NCBI GenBank assembly: GCA_021129915.1
Contig: JAJOKI010000089.1
Coordinates: forward strand, 1-8,999
Direction of reading: 5' to 3'
Length of the DNA: 8,999 nucleotides
From: Methanocellales archaeon
GTDB lineage: Archaea; Halobacteriota; UBA148; JAJOKI01
Positions 1 to 6,334 of this stretch are shown piece by piece. The translations under genes and the position numbers were made by a program. Each line of letters starts with the position of its first letter. The first letter of the stretch is position 1. The notes beneath the pieces are model-generated. The model made no database searches, was not told the DNA's origin, and saw only the letters and a list, made by a program, of their open reading frames with translations.

Positions 1-221
1 AAATCGACGTGTTTGCGCAGCTGTTCATCTATATCACATGCACCATAACAGGGATTTCCAGAAATGTAAACGACTACCCCTGTGCACTCCTCGATCTTCC
101 TGGCTATTTCAGGTCCAGTGCGTTTGAGCCCTTCTGGAAGTTGCAATCCAACCTTTTTGGCGCCCCTTTTTTCTATAATATCTGTGATGCGGACCATCTC
201 AAAGTCAAAATTAGCGCTCAG
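1..221 (-). CDS. dph2: Diphthamide biosynthesis enzyme Dph2, N-terminal part (3' end outside window)
   Basis: Dph2 is the archaeal iron-sulfur enzyme that moves a 3-amino-3-carboxypropyl group from S-adenosylmethionine to a histidine of elongation factor 2, the first step of diphthamide synthesis. About 65-73 residues are visible. They include GAKKVGLQLPEGLK, a typical Dph2 opening, and the block GNPCYGACDID, whose GACD cysteine is expected to be the first of three cluster ligands. The first ATG is at 197, but it has no proper Shine-Dalgarno sequence. An in-frame CTG at 221-219 lies 6 bases after a GGGGGG run and adds LSANFDFE, where FDFE resembles the usual Dph2 N-terminus, so I prefer the CTG start. 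The only in-frame stop upstream is the hpt stop codon. The gene is last in the visible operon, 21 bases after hpt. The family call is firm; the start is inferred. Confidence 0.88.
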   Translation of the reverse strand, partial: MSANFDFEMVRITDIIEKRGAKKVGLQLPEGLKRTGPEIARKIEECTGVVVYISGNPCYGACDIDEQLRKHVD

Positions 222-227
222 TTGAAA

Positions 228-235
228 CCCCCCTT
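228..235 (-). promoter_or_regulatory. Ribosome binding site placed for a CTG start of dph2
   Basis: On the minus strand this reads AAGGGGGG, followed by six bases and then CTG at 221-219. The ATG at 197 is preceded only by TTTGAG directly abutting it, which is too close to act as a Shine-Dalgarno site. The spacing therefore favours the CTG. Confidence 0.45.
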
Positions 236-242
236 GGTGTTT

Positions 243-803
243 TCATTCACTCCGTTTGATGATGACCCTGTCTTCAGAAACGTCGACATCGATCAATGCC
301 CTGGGAGTATGGTCCATTTTTTTAATTTCCGCGATGCCATCCCCTCTACTGAAGACGATGACGATGTCCTTTATCTCCGCACCTGCAATTTCAAGGGCTT
401 TTATCGTCGCTTTCATCGTGCCCCCTGTGCTTATGACATCATCGATGATGATTACTCGATCCCCTTTATTAACACCATTCAGATACAGCTTGTCCTTGGA
501 GTAACCTGTGACCTGGTGCACAGCGATTTCGCCTGGCACCCCGTATTCCCTTTTTCGGATGATTACCAGGGGGATGTTGGTAAGCAGTGAAAGAGCGGTT
601 CCGATGTGGATTCCCATGGCCTCTATTGTAATAATTTTATCCACGTCCGTATCCGCAGTCTTGGCAATATATGCCGCTACCTCACGGATAAGTTCTGGTT
701 TCAATTCAGGTATGCCATCGGTTATCGGATGGATGAAGTAACTGTAATCTCCGCGCTTAACGATTGGCACGTCGCTTAATGACTTTTTTAATATGTTTAG
801 CAG
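243..803 (-). CDS. hpt: Archaeal hypoxanthine/guanine phosphoribosyltransferase
   Basis: This enzyme joins PRPP to hypoxanthine (and usually guanine) to give IMP or GMP in purine salvage, in the cytosol. The PRPP-binding signature [13 protein letters not shown] is at residues 106-118 counted from the GTG, with EAMGIHIG at 50-57 and KREYGVPGE at 73-81 also matching the archaeal family. The first conventional start is GTG at 770-768, giving 175 residues, but it has no Shine-Dalgarno site. Eleven codons upstream a CTG at 803-801 follows GGGTGAG by 4 bases and directly follows a short stretch with a TAA in frame. The added [11 protein letters not shown] resembles the N-terminus of methanogen homologues, giving 186 residues, the usual family size. 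A conservative annotation would use 243-770. It lies 15 bases after mfnA and 21 bases before dph2 in the same operon. Confidence 0.93.
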   Translation of the reverse strand: MLNILKKSLSDVPIVKRGDYSYFIHPITDGIPELKPELIREVAAYIAKTADTDVDKIITIEAMGIHIGTALSLLTNIPLVIIRKREYGVPGEIAVHQVTGYSKDKLYLNGVNKGDRVIIIDDVISTGGTMKATIKALEIAGAEIKDIVIVFSRGDGIAEIKKMDHTPRALIDVDVSEDRVIIKRSE

Positions 804-807
804 TTAA

Positions 808-814
808 CTCACCC
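808..814 (-). promoter_or_regulatory. Ribosome binding site supporting a CTG start of hpt
   Basis: The minus strand reads GGGTGAG immediately after the mfnA stop. It is complementary to the archaeal 16S rRNA tail and is followed by TTAA and CTG (803-801). The GTG at 770 has only an A-rich stretch upstream. This site is what decides the longer hpt reading. Confidence 0.6.
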
Positions 815-818
815 GCCT

Positions 819-1949
819 TCAGTTCTTCTCCATCACATCACCCAGGTCAGCAAGAAACATCTTCAGGGTCTCCTCAGTTATATGGGGCATCATCACCAAC
901 CTTAACCCTTTGGGTTTAAACGTAGTGGATACGTACCAATTTCGCTCTTCGAGCATGGGGATAACATTATCCACAGATGGTATTCGGAGCACGACTACAT
1001 TGGTAACTGGCTTGATGAACGTCTCGATTTTAAATTTTTCTGCCCATTTCTCGACCATCGAGGTCAGATTCATGCAATGTTTTACAATGCGCCGATATCC
1101 TTCGTACCCAAGATGCTTGAATATTGCATATGTAGCCGCTATAGAGGCGCCTGTTCTGGTACCAGTGAGCGAATGCTGCTTTTTGGATACGAGATATGGC
1201 GTCGATGTTACAAGCTTTTCCATATGCGATTCGTATCTGAAGAGCAATCCGCTAGATGGTATCGTTCCAGCTCCCATCTTGTGTGGGTCCACCATAATAG
1301 AAGATACTCCCTCGACACCAAAGTCAAACGGATATTTTTTATCCAGAAACGGAACTACCAGACCGCCAAACGCTGCATCCACGTGCAAATACACATTGTT
1401 TGACAGTGCAATCTCTGCCAGTTCGTCGATGGGGTCTATCTGCCCAAATTCGGTTGTACCTGCTATCCCGACAAGAGCCACGGTGCCCTCATCAATCAAA
1501 TCTTCCACAGATGCTGGGCACACCCTATAATGTTCGTCTAGCGCCGCCTTTTTAAGTTCCAACCCGAGCACATCAGCTGCTTTGTCGAAGGAAAAGTGCG
1601 CGGATTCCGGAACGATTATGTTCGGATTTGATATCCGCCTGAGATTCCTTGCCGCCCTAAGCGCCTGAATATTTGATTCGGTGCCCCCTGTCGTGATGTA
1701 TCCCGAGGCACGCGGTTCGCCCAGCAATTTGCCAAGCATATCTATTACATTGTTTTCTATTTTCTTGGTGCCAGGAAATAAATAGGGGTCGCCAAGGTTC
1801 GTTTCTATGTACTGCATGTGCACCTTGACCGCCAGAGGATGTGGCCTTGTGCACATTGAACCAAGTACACGGTCGAACGGTATGTCCTTTTTTCTGTAAT
1901 CCTCCAGCAATTGCAGTACTGTTCTCTCCGCAACCCCTTTCTCGTCCAT
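819..1949 (-). CDS. mfnA: L-tyrosine/L-aspartate decarboxylase MfnA
   Basis: This is a PLP-dependent group II decarboxylase of 376 residues. In methanogens MfnA makes tyramine for methanofuran; in other archaea the same family makes beta-alanine from aspartate for coenzyme A. The pocket is complete: TGGTESN at 87-93 (phosphate binding), His118 in SAHFSFDKA (ring stacking), Asp191 in HVDAAFGG (pyridine nitrogen) and the Schiff-base Lys224 in VDPHKMGAG. The length is normal for archaeal MfnA. ATG at 1949 follows AAAAGGGGTT by about 8 bases. It begins 21 bases after the ppsA stop and ends 15 bases before hpt, so it is almost certainly cotranscribed. Sequence alone does not decide tyrosine versus aspartate as substrate. 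A methanogen-like host favours at least the tyramine role. Confidence 0.93.
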   Translation of the reverse strand: MDEKGVAERTVLQLLEDYRKKDIPFDRVLGSMCTRPHPLAVKVHMQYIETNLGDPYLFPGTKKIENNVIDMLGKLLGEPRASGYITTGGTESNIQALRAARNLRRISNPNIIVPESAHFSFDKAADVLGLELKKAALDEHYRVCPASVEDLIDEGTVALVGIAGTTEFGQIDPIDELAEIALSNNVYLHVDAAFGGLVVPFLDKKYPFDFGVEGVSSIMVDPHKMGAGTIPSSGLLFRYESHMEKLVTSTPYLVSKKQHSLTGTRTGASIAATYAIFKHLGYEGYRRIVKHCMNLTSMVEKWAEKFKIETFIKPVTNVVVLRIPSVDNVIPMLEERNWYVSTTFKPKGLRLVMMPHITEETLKMFLADLGDVMEKN

Positions 1950-1970
1950 CGCTAAGAACCCCTTTTGCCC

Positions 1971-4232
1971 CTATAGAGACTTCCTTGCTGCTTCGAGAAG
2001 TATCCGTTTCTCGGTTCTGGCGACCATTTCCCTGACCGATTCGACCGCATCAATATTGGCAGAGATGCTTGTAATGCCCAGTTCCACCAACTTTCGCGCC
2101 ATCTCTGGAGACGAGCCTGCCTGCCCACATATAGAGGACTTAACGCCTGCCCTGTTGCATTCCAGGATTACATGCTCGATCAGCTTCAGAACTGCTGGAT
2201 GTTGCTCATCGTACAGATACGCCACATTCTCGTTATTTCTGTCAACCGCAAGCGTATATTGCGTCAGGTCGTTGGTGCCAAACGAGACGAAGTCAAGTCC
2301 CTCTTCTATAAACTGATCGATGATCAACGCGGATGCAGGAGTCTCGACCATTATGCCAAGTTCGATCTTGTCAAGATTCAATCCGACTTCGATCATGATC
2401 TCCTTCGCCCTGCGTAATTCCATCGGATGCTGAACCAGTGGAAGCATTATCCCGACGTTGCTGTATCCCAGCTCATATAACTTCCTGAACGTTCGCAGCT
2501 CAAGTTTAAAATGTTCGACGTCGCCAAGGTCCCGCCGAATGCCGCGCCATCCCAACATCGGATTGTGCTCCTTGGGCTCATCCTCTCCGCCCTGCATGCT
2601 CCTGAATTCGTCAGTCGGTGCATCAAGTGTCCTGACCCATACAGGTTTGGGATAAAATGCATCGGCGACCGTTTGTATTCCCTTTACCAGCTGGGCAACA
2701 TACTCCTCTGATTTGCCCTCTTTGATATACAATTGTGGATGCTTATTTAGCCCGAGGATCATATGTTCGATTCGTAATAATCCTACGCCATCTGCACCAG
2801 TTGCCGATGCTCTTTGAGCTGCTTCTGAGATGGATATGTTTACCTTTACCTCAGTTACTGTAACCTGTTTTGTCGTTACCATGGGGGTAGTGGCTGCTTG
2901 TTCGTCCTGTACGGTTCGATCAAACCTTCCTTCATATACGTGCCCCTTATCACCGTCTATCGTTATGACCATCCCATCTTTCAACACGTTCGTGCTTTCC
3001 TTGGTTCCAACAACGGCAGGCGTGCCGAGTTCACGCGATACGATAGCAGCATGACATGTTAATCCTCCCTCATCGGTGATGATGCCCGCTGCCCTCTCCA
3101 TGGCAGGAACCATGTCTGGCGTGGTCATGGAGGTGACCAAAATATCGCCTTCATTCACCTTGTCCAGCTCATCGAGTTTCATCACGACCTTGACCTTCCC
3201 GGATGCAATACCTGGTGATGCGCCAAGTCCTTCCAACAGCACCTCTTCAATGACCTTTTCTGGTTCCTCCTCCTTCTTCTGAATCGTCGTTACCGGCCTG
3301 GATTGCAACATATAAATTTTATCATCTTTTATGGCCCATTCGACGTCCTGTGGATAATCATAATGTGTTTCTACAAGTTCTCCGAGTTCATTTAACTTCA
3401 TCACTTCGTCATCTCTCAGCACTGCTTTGCCCGCCATATCTGCAGGGACTTGTGTCTTGATGGTCTTTCCGGTCTTGGTGTCTCTGATATGCATGATTTC
3501 CTTACTTCCAATATCGTGTTGTACAATCCTCTTAGTCCTCCGATCTACCACATAGCGGTCCGGTGACACGGATCCTGCCACCACGGTTTCACCCAAGCCC
3601 CAATTTGCCTCGATGACCGTCAGCGGCTCACCCGACATCGGATGTGATGTGAACATAATGCCCGCCCTATCCGCATCGACCATTGTCTGCACAATTACGG
3701 AGATGTTCACCTGCTCATGTTTAAATCCCTGCTTTACCCGATAGAATATCGCCCTTGCACCATACAGGGACGCCCAGCACCGCTTCACAGCATTCACAAT
3801 GGCTTCACCGCCCTTGACATTTAAGAATGAATCCTGCTGGCCTGCAAAGGATGCGTCGGGCAGGTCTTCCGCAGTTGCACTGGACCTGACCGCGGCGAAA
3901 ACCTCTCCTCCCTCCCTTTTGCACAATTCATCATACGCGGCAAGAATTTCCTTCTCGATTTTTTGGGGCATCTTGGTCTCGATTATCAAGTTTTTGGCTG
4001 TCTTTTCCGCCTTTTTCAATTCTTCTGAATTGTTCACGTCCACTTTTAGCGATTCAAATATCTTGTCGGCGATTTTGGTGTCGTCTATGAAATGTCTGAA
4101 TGCCTGCGCAGTCACCGCGAAGCCGCCTGGCACGGGCAATTCCTCTTTCATCATTTCCCCTAAACTCGCTCCTTTGCCACCCACAACTGCTATATCCTTC
4201 GATCCTACTTCTTCTAACCATACTATTATCAT
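1971..4232 (-). CDS. ppsA: Phosphoenolpyruvate synthase
   Basis: PEP synthase converts pyruvate, ATP and water to PEP, AMP and phosphate, the entry to gluconeogenesis from acetyl-CoA-derived pyruvate. The protein has 753 residues and full domain order. The ATP-grasp-like N-terminal domain (about 1-315) contains VGGKGASLGEM at 17-27 and RSSATAEDLPDASFAGQ at 116-132. The mobile phosphohistidine domain (about 335-435) has His394 in GGLTCHAAIVSRELG. The C-terminal TIM barrel (about 455-750) has RTLDAPTDEFR, GTNDLTQYTLAVDRN at 652-666 and Cys702 in ICGQAG. ATG at 4232 follows GGGGGAG by 8 bases. That ATG overlaps a TGA in the frame that continues the upstream regulator, in the form ATGA, suggesting translational coupling. 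It is the largest gene of the operon and the likely target of the regulator in front of it. Confidence 0.96.
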   Translation of the reverse strand: MIIVWLEEVGSKDIAVVGGKGASLGEMMKEELPVPGGFAVTAQAFRHFIDDTKIADKIFESLKVDVNNSEELKKAEKTAKNLIIETKMPQKIEKEILAAYDELCKREGGEVFAAVRSSATAEDLPDASFAGQQDSFLNVKGGEAIVNAVKRCWASLYGARAIFYRVKQGFKHEQVNISVIVQTMVDADRAGIMFTSHPMSGEPLTVIEANWGLGETVVAGSVSPDRYVVDRRTKRIVQHDIGSKEIMHIRDTKTGKTIKTQVPADMAGKAVLRDDEVMKLNELGELVETHYDYPQDVEWAIKDDKIYMLQSRPVTTIQKKEEEPEKVIEEVLLEGLGASPGIASGKVKVVMKLDELDKVNEGDILVTSMTTPDMVPAMERAAGIITDEGGLTCHAAIVSRELGTPAVVGTKESTNVLKDGMVITIDGDKGHVYEGRFDRTVQDEQAATTPMVTTKQVTVTEVKVNISISEAAQRASATGADGVGLLRIEHMILGLNKHPQLYIKEGKSEEYVAQLVKGIQTVADAFYPKPVWVRTLDAPTDEFRSMQGGEDEPKEHNPMLGWRGIRRDLGDVEHFKLELRTFRKLYELGYSNVGIMLPLVQHPMELRRAKEIMIEVGLNLDKIELGIMVETPASALIIDQFIEEGLDFVSFGTNDLTQYTLAVDRNNENVAYLYDEQHPAVLKLIEHVILECNRAGVKSSICGQAGSSPEMARKLVELGITSISANIDAVESVREMVARTEKRILLEAARKSL

Positions 4233-4523
4233 GTTAAAATCTCCCCCTGCTCAATGGTTTTCGATTCGAGTGCAATACTCAGTATCATATCGACTTTCTC
4301 GGGTTGAATCCCAAATTCCCTTGCAATCCGCTTGAGAAGGGAGAACACCCCTCTCGATGCGAGATATGGTCTCACGACGCAAGTTTAATAAATTGGCTAC
4401 CTGTCTCTGAGCCATTCCATATTTTTTTCGGTACGTCTGAATTGTGGTTCCAACTTCCGACGATATCACGATGGTGCCTGCAATGTGTTGCGCAAACTTG
4501 ACCAACCAGTTGGGTGTGTACAT
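4229..4523 (-). CDS. XRE/Cro-type HTH regulator upstream of ppsA, apparently frameshifted
   Basis: This is a small DNA-binding protein. The uninterrupted frame runs 4523-4251 (90 residues). Residues 1-58 look genuine, with MYTPNWLVKFAQHIAG, and then a helix-turn-helix in TYRKKYGMAQRQVANLLNL and RRETISRIERG. After Gly59 the frame becomes unlike protein of this class (LPSQADCKGIWDSTRESR). From 4348, skipping one base in the GGGG run at 4351-4348, the next frame reads VFSLLKRIAREFGIQPEKVD and MILSIALESKTIEQGEILT. It stops at TGA 4231-4229, overlapping the ppsA ATG by 4 bases. Removing one G would give 97 residues. The loop before VFSLLKRIA is shorter than in most HTH_3 proteins, so the lesion may be larger than one base. 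ATG 4523 has a strong GGGGAG site. The target is unknown; ppsA or its own divergent promoter region is a reasonable guess. Confidence 0.75.
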
Positions 4524-4528
4524 TGATT

Positions 4529-4534
4529 CTCCCC
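4529..4534 (-). promoter_or_regulatory. Ribosome binding site of the HTH regulator
   Basis: The minus strand reads GGGGAG, 5 bases before the ATG at 4523-4521. Two nearby ATG codons at about 4540-4535 are in another frame, so this site fixes the start. Confidence 0.7.
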
Positions 4535-4570
4535 ATCATAATTCTGCCAAAGCCAATAAGAATTAGAAAC

Positions 4571-4580
4571 TATTTAAAGT
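4571..4580 (-). promoter_or_regulatory. Putative TATA box of the HTH-ppsA-mfnA-hpt-dph2 operon
   Basis: The minus strand reads ACTTTAAATA, close to the archaeal TATA consensus. Transcription would start about 25 bases downstream, near 4549, giving a leader of about 26 bases that includes the GGGGAG site. It is the only good box in front of the regulator. No promoter is evident within the operon. Confidence 0.5.
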
Positions 4581-4596
4581 TAATCGAGATTTCGAC

Positions 4597-4606
4597 AGTT
4601 ATAACA
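4597..4606 (+). promoter_or_regulatory. Putative TATA box of serA
   Basis: The plus strand reads AGTTATAACA. A start about 25 bases downstream, near 4628, would give a leader of about 47 bases before the serA TTG. It lies about 20 bases from the oppositely oriented box of the ppsA operon, so the two promoters share a small control region. The 151 bases between the two genes hold nothing else I can identify. Confidence 0.4.
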
Positions 4607-4664
4607 GAATAAGATTATGCCGCTCTGAACGAAAAGATGAAAAGGTAGTAATTCAATTACCATT

Positions 4665-4669
4665 GGGGA
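4665..4669 (+). promoter_or_regulatory. Ribosome binding site that selects the serA TTG start
   Basis: GGGGA is followed by TTAAA and TTG at 4675. The spacing of 5 bases places initiation at 4675 rather than at the in-frame TTG at 4663, which lies upstream of the site. Confidence 0.65.
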
Positions 4670-4674
4670 TTAAA

Positions 4675-6249
4675 TTGAAAATTCTCATCACCGACTCCCT
4701 CTCTAAAGACGGGACTGAACTACTAAAAAAGGAAGCAGACGTGGATGTGGCAACCGACCTCTCTGAGAAGGAGCTTATTATGCGCATCAAAGACTATGAT
4801 GCCCTTATCATCAGGAGCGGGACACAGGTAACACGAGACGTCATAAACGCTGGACGAAGGCTGAAGGTCATCGGGCGCGCAGGAGCGGGCGTGGATAACA
4901 TCGATGTGGAGGCTGCTACCGAACGCGGCATCATCGTCCTAAACGCCCCAGAAGGAAACACGGTATCGGCAGCAGAACACGCCATTGCGATGATGATGTC
5001 TCTCTCCAAGAATATCCCTCCTGCCAATGAATCCGTAAAGAGAGGAGAATGGACCAGAAGCAAGTTCATGGGAGTGGAGGTTCGGAATAAGGTCCTCGGA
5101 ATTATCGGGCTTGGGCGTGTCGGCGCCGAGGTCGCAAAAATCGCACATGGACTTGAGATGCATATTCTGGCATATGACCCGTTTATATCTGTAGAGCGGG
5201 CCGAGGAACTGGGAGTTCAACTCGTTAAAATAAATGATATCATCAGCAAAGCGGATTTCATAACGATTCACGCACCGCTGACCAAGGAGAGTCATCATTC
5301 AATCGGTAAAAAAGAATTTCAGCAGATGAGGGACGGTGTCAGAATCATAAACTGCGCCAGAGGTGGCATAATCAATGAGAAGGCATTATATGATGCGATT
5401 AAAAGCGGGAAAGTTGCTGGTGCGGCGCTGGATGTATTCGAGCAGGAGCCCCCCCGAGATACTCCCCTATTAGAACTGGATAATGTCATCATGACGCCGC
5501 ATCTGGGAGCTTCAACACGAGAGGCACAGATTAACGTTGCGGTCAGCGTTGCAGAGAACGTGATAGACGCGTTGAAGGGAGAGCTGGTTAGGAATGCAGT
5601 TAATATGCCAGCCATCAAGCCAGATGTCCTCGCCCTCATTAAACCCTATTTGACGTTGGCAGAAAAACTTGGACACCTGTCCGTCCAGCTGATTGATGGT
5701 CGCATAAACACCGTAGAGGCCATATACAGCGGAGAGGTCGCAGAACGCGACACCGGCCTGCTCACGACCACGATACTGAAGGGCATACTCGACCCCATAC
5801 TTTCTGAACCGGTAAACTTCGTTAACGCACCTGTTATTGCCAAAAACAGAGGGATAAAGGTTATAGAACACAAGGTCGGAGCAAGTGAAGACTTCACAGG
5901 ATTGATCACGATCGTGGTTAGAACTGCAGATGAAGAAAAAAGCGTTGCAGGAACATTATTTGGGAAGAATGACGCCAGAATCGTGCGGATAGATAATTAC
6001 CGCATAGATGCGCTGCCATCAGGATATATGTTAATATCCAGACATATCGATAAACCCGGCATTATCGGACGTGTCGGAATGATACTTGGCAAAAACAACA
6101 TCAACATAGCCGGGATGCAGGTAGGGCGTGAATCAATCGGCGGCGAAGCGGTGATGGTGTTAAACGTCGATAGCCCAGTCTCAGATAAGATACTAAAGCA
6201 AATAGAGGCAGTGGACGGTATTCTGAATATTAAACTTGTTGTGCTCTGA
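4675..6249 (+). CDS. serA: D-3-phosphoglycerate dehydrogenase, long form with ACT domain
   Basis: SerA oxidises 3-phosphoglycerate to 3-phosphohydroxypyruvate with NAD, the first step of serine synthesis. With TTG at 4675 it has 524 residues beginning MKILITDSLSKDG, the normal N-terminus. A TTG at 4663 would add four residues but lies before the ribosome binding site. The Rossmann motif GLGRVG is at 145-150, with Asp168 in AYDPF for NAD. The catalytic residues are Arg229 (NCARGG), Glu258 (FEQEPP) and His276 (TPHLGAST). Residues about 315-445 form the substrate-binding intervening domain of the long SerA type, and about 450-524 an ACT domain (SRHIDKPGIIGRVGMILG), which in this family is the usual site of serine feedback. 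All key residues are present. It stands alone on the plus strand, divergent from the ppsA operon and convergent with tRNA-Arg and ppa. Confidence 0.95.
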   Translation: MKILITDSLSKDGTELLKKEADVDVATDLSEKELIMRIKDYDALIIRSGTQVTRDVINAGRRLKVIGRAGAGVDNIDVEAATERGIIVLNAPEGNTVSAAEHAIAMMMSLSKNIPPANESVKRGEWTRSKFMGVEVRNKVLGIIGLGRVGAEVAKIAHGLEMHILAYDPFISVERAEELGVQLVKINDIISKADFITIHAPLTKESHHSIGKKEFQQMRDGVRIINCARGGIINEKALYDAIKSGKVAGAALDVFEQEPPRDTPLLELDNVIMTPHLGASTREAQINVAVSVAENVIDALKGELVRNAVNMPAIKPDVLALIKPYLTLAEKLGHLSVQLIDGRINTVEAIYSGEVAERDTGLLTTTILKGILDPILSEPVNFVNAPVIAKNRGIKVIEHKVGASEDFTGLITIVVRTADEEKSVAGTLFGKNDARIVRIDNYRIDALPSGYMLISRHIDKPGIIGRVGMILGKNNINIAGMQVGRESIGGEAVMVLNVDSPVSDKILKQIEAVDGILNIKLVVL

Positions 6250-6262
6250 TAGTGGTTTTAGA

Positions 6263-6334
6263 TGTCCCAGCCGGGATTTGAACCCGGGTCTTAGGCTCCG
6301 CAAGCCTAAAGGATGTCCACTACCCTACTGGGAC
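6263..6334 (-). tRNA. tRNA-Arg, anticodon GCG
   Basis: The 72-base gene folds into a full cloverleaf. The acceptor GTCCCAG pairs perfectly with CTGGGAC, and the discriminator is A. The T arm is CCGGG-TTCAAAT-CCCGG. The anticodon arm is TAGGC-TTGCGGA-GCCTA, with U33 followed by GCG, reading CGC and CGU. A20 in the D loop and C35 agree with arginine identity. The D arm is irregular: either GGGT/ATCC with two linker bases, or GGG/CCT with a U-U mismatch that keeps A14 and A21 canonical. No CCA is encoded. The 5' end overlaps the last 10 bases of ppa. I see no TATA box at the right distance for a separate promoter, so it is probably cotranscribed with ppa. Confidence 0.9.

Noticed and set aside
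9..590. 193-codon open frame on the plus strand
   Set aside because: It lies opposite dph2 and hpt, both strongly supported on the minus strand, and its translation has no recognisable domain or ribosome site.
910..1530. 206-codon open frame on the plus strand
   Set aside because: Antisense shadow of mfnA, whose full PLP-binding pocket is on the other strand; low-complexity composition and no family resemblance.
3799..4335. 178-codon open frame on the plus strand
   Set aside because: Antisense to the start of ppsA and the HTH gene; the serine/proline-rich translation is typical of a reverse-strand shadow.
4663..4674. serA start at TTG 4663
   Set aside because: The GGGGA ribosome site lies after this codon; TTG 4675 has correct spacing and gives the usual MKILITD start.
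6263..6334. Reading the tRNA as alanine (TGC) or proline
   Set aside because: TGC would need a mismatched anticodon stem, and the alanine G3-U70 pair is absent (C3-G70). Only the TAGGC/GCCTA stem leaves a 7-base loop, giving GCG.
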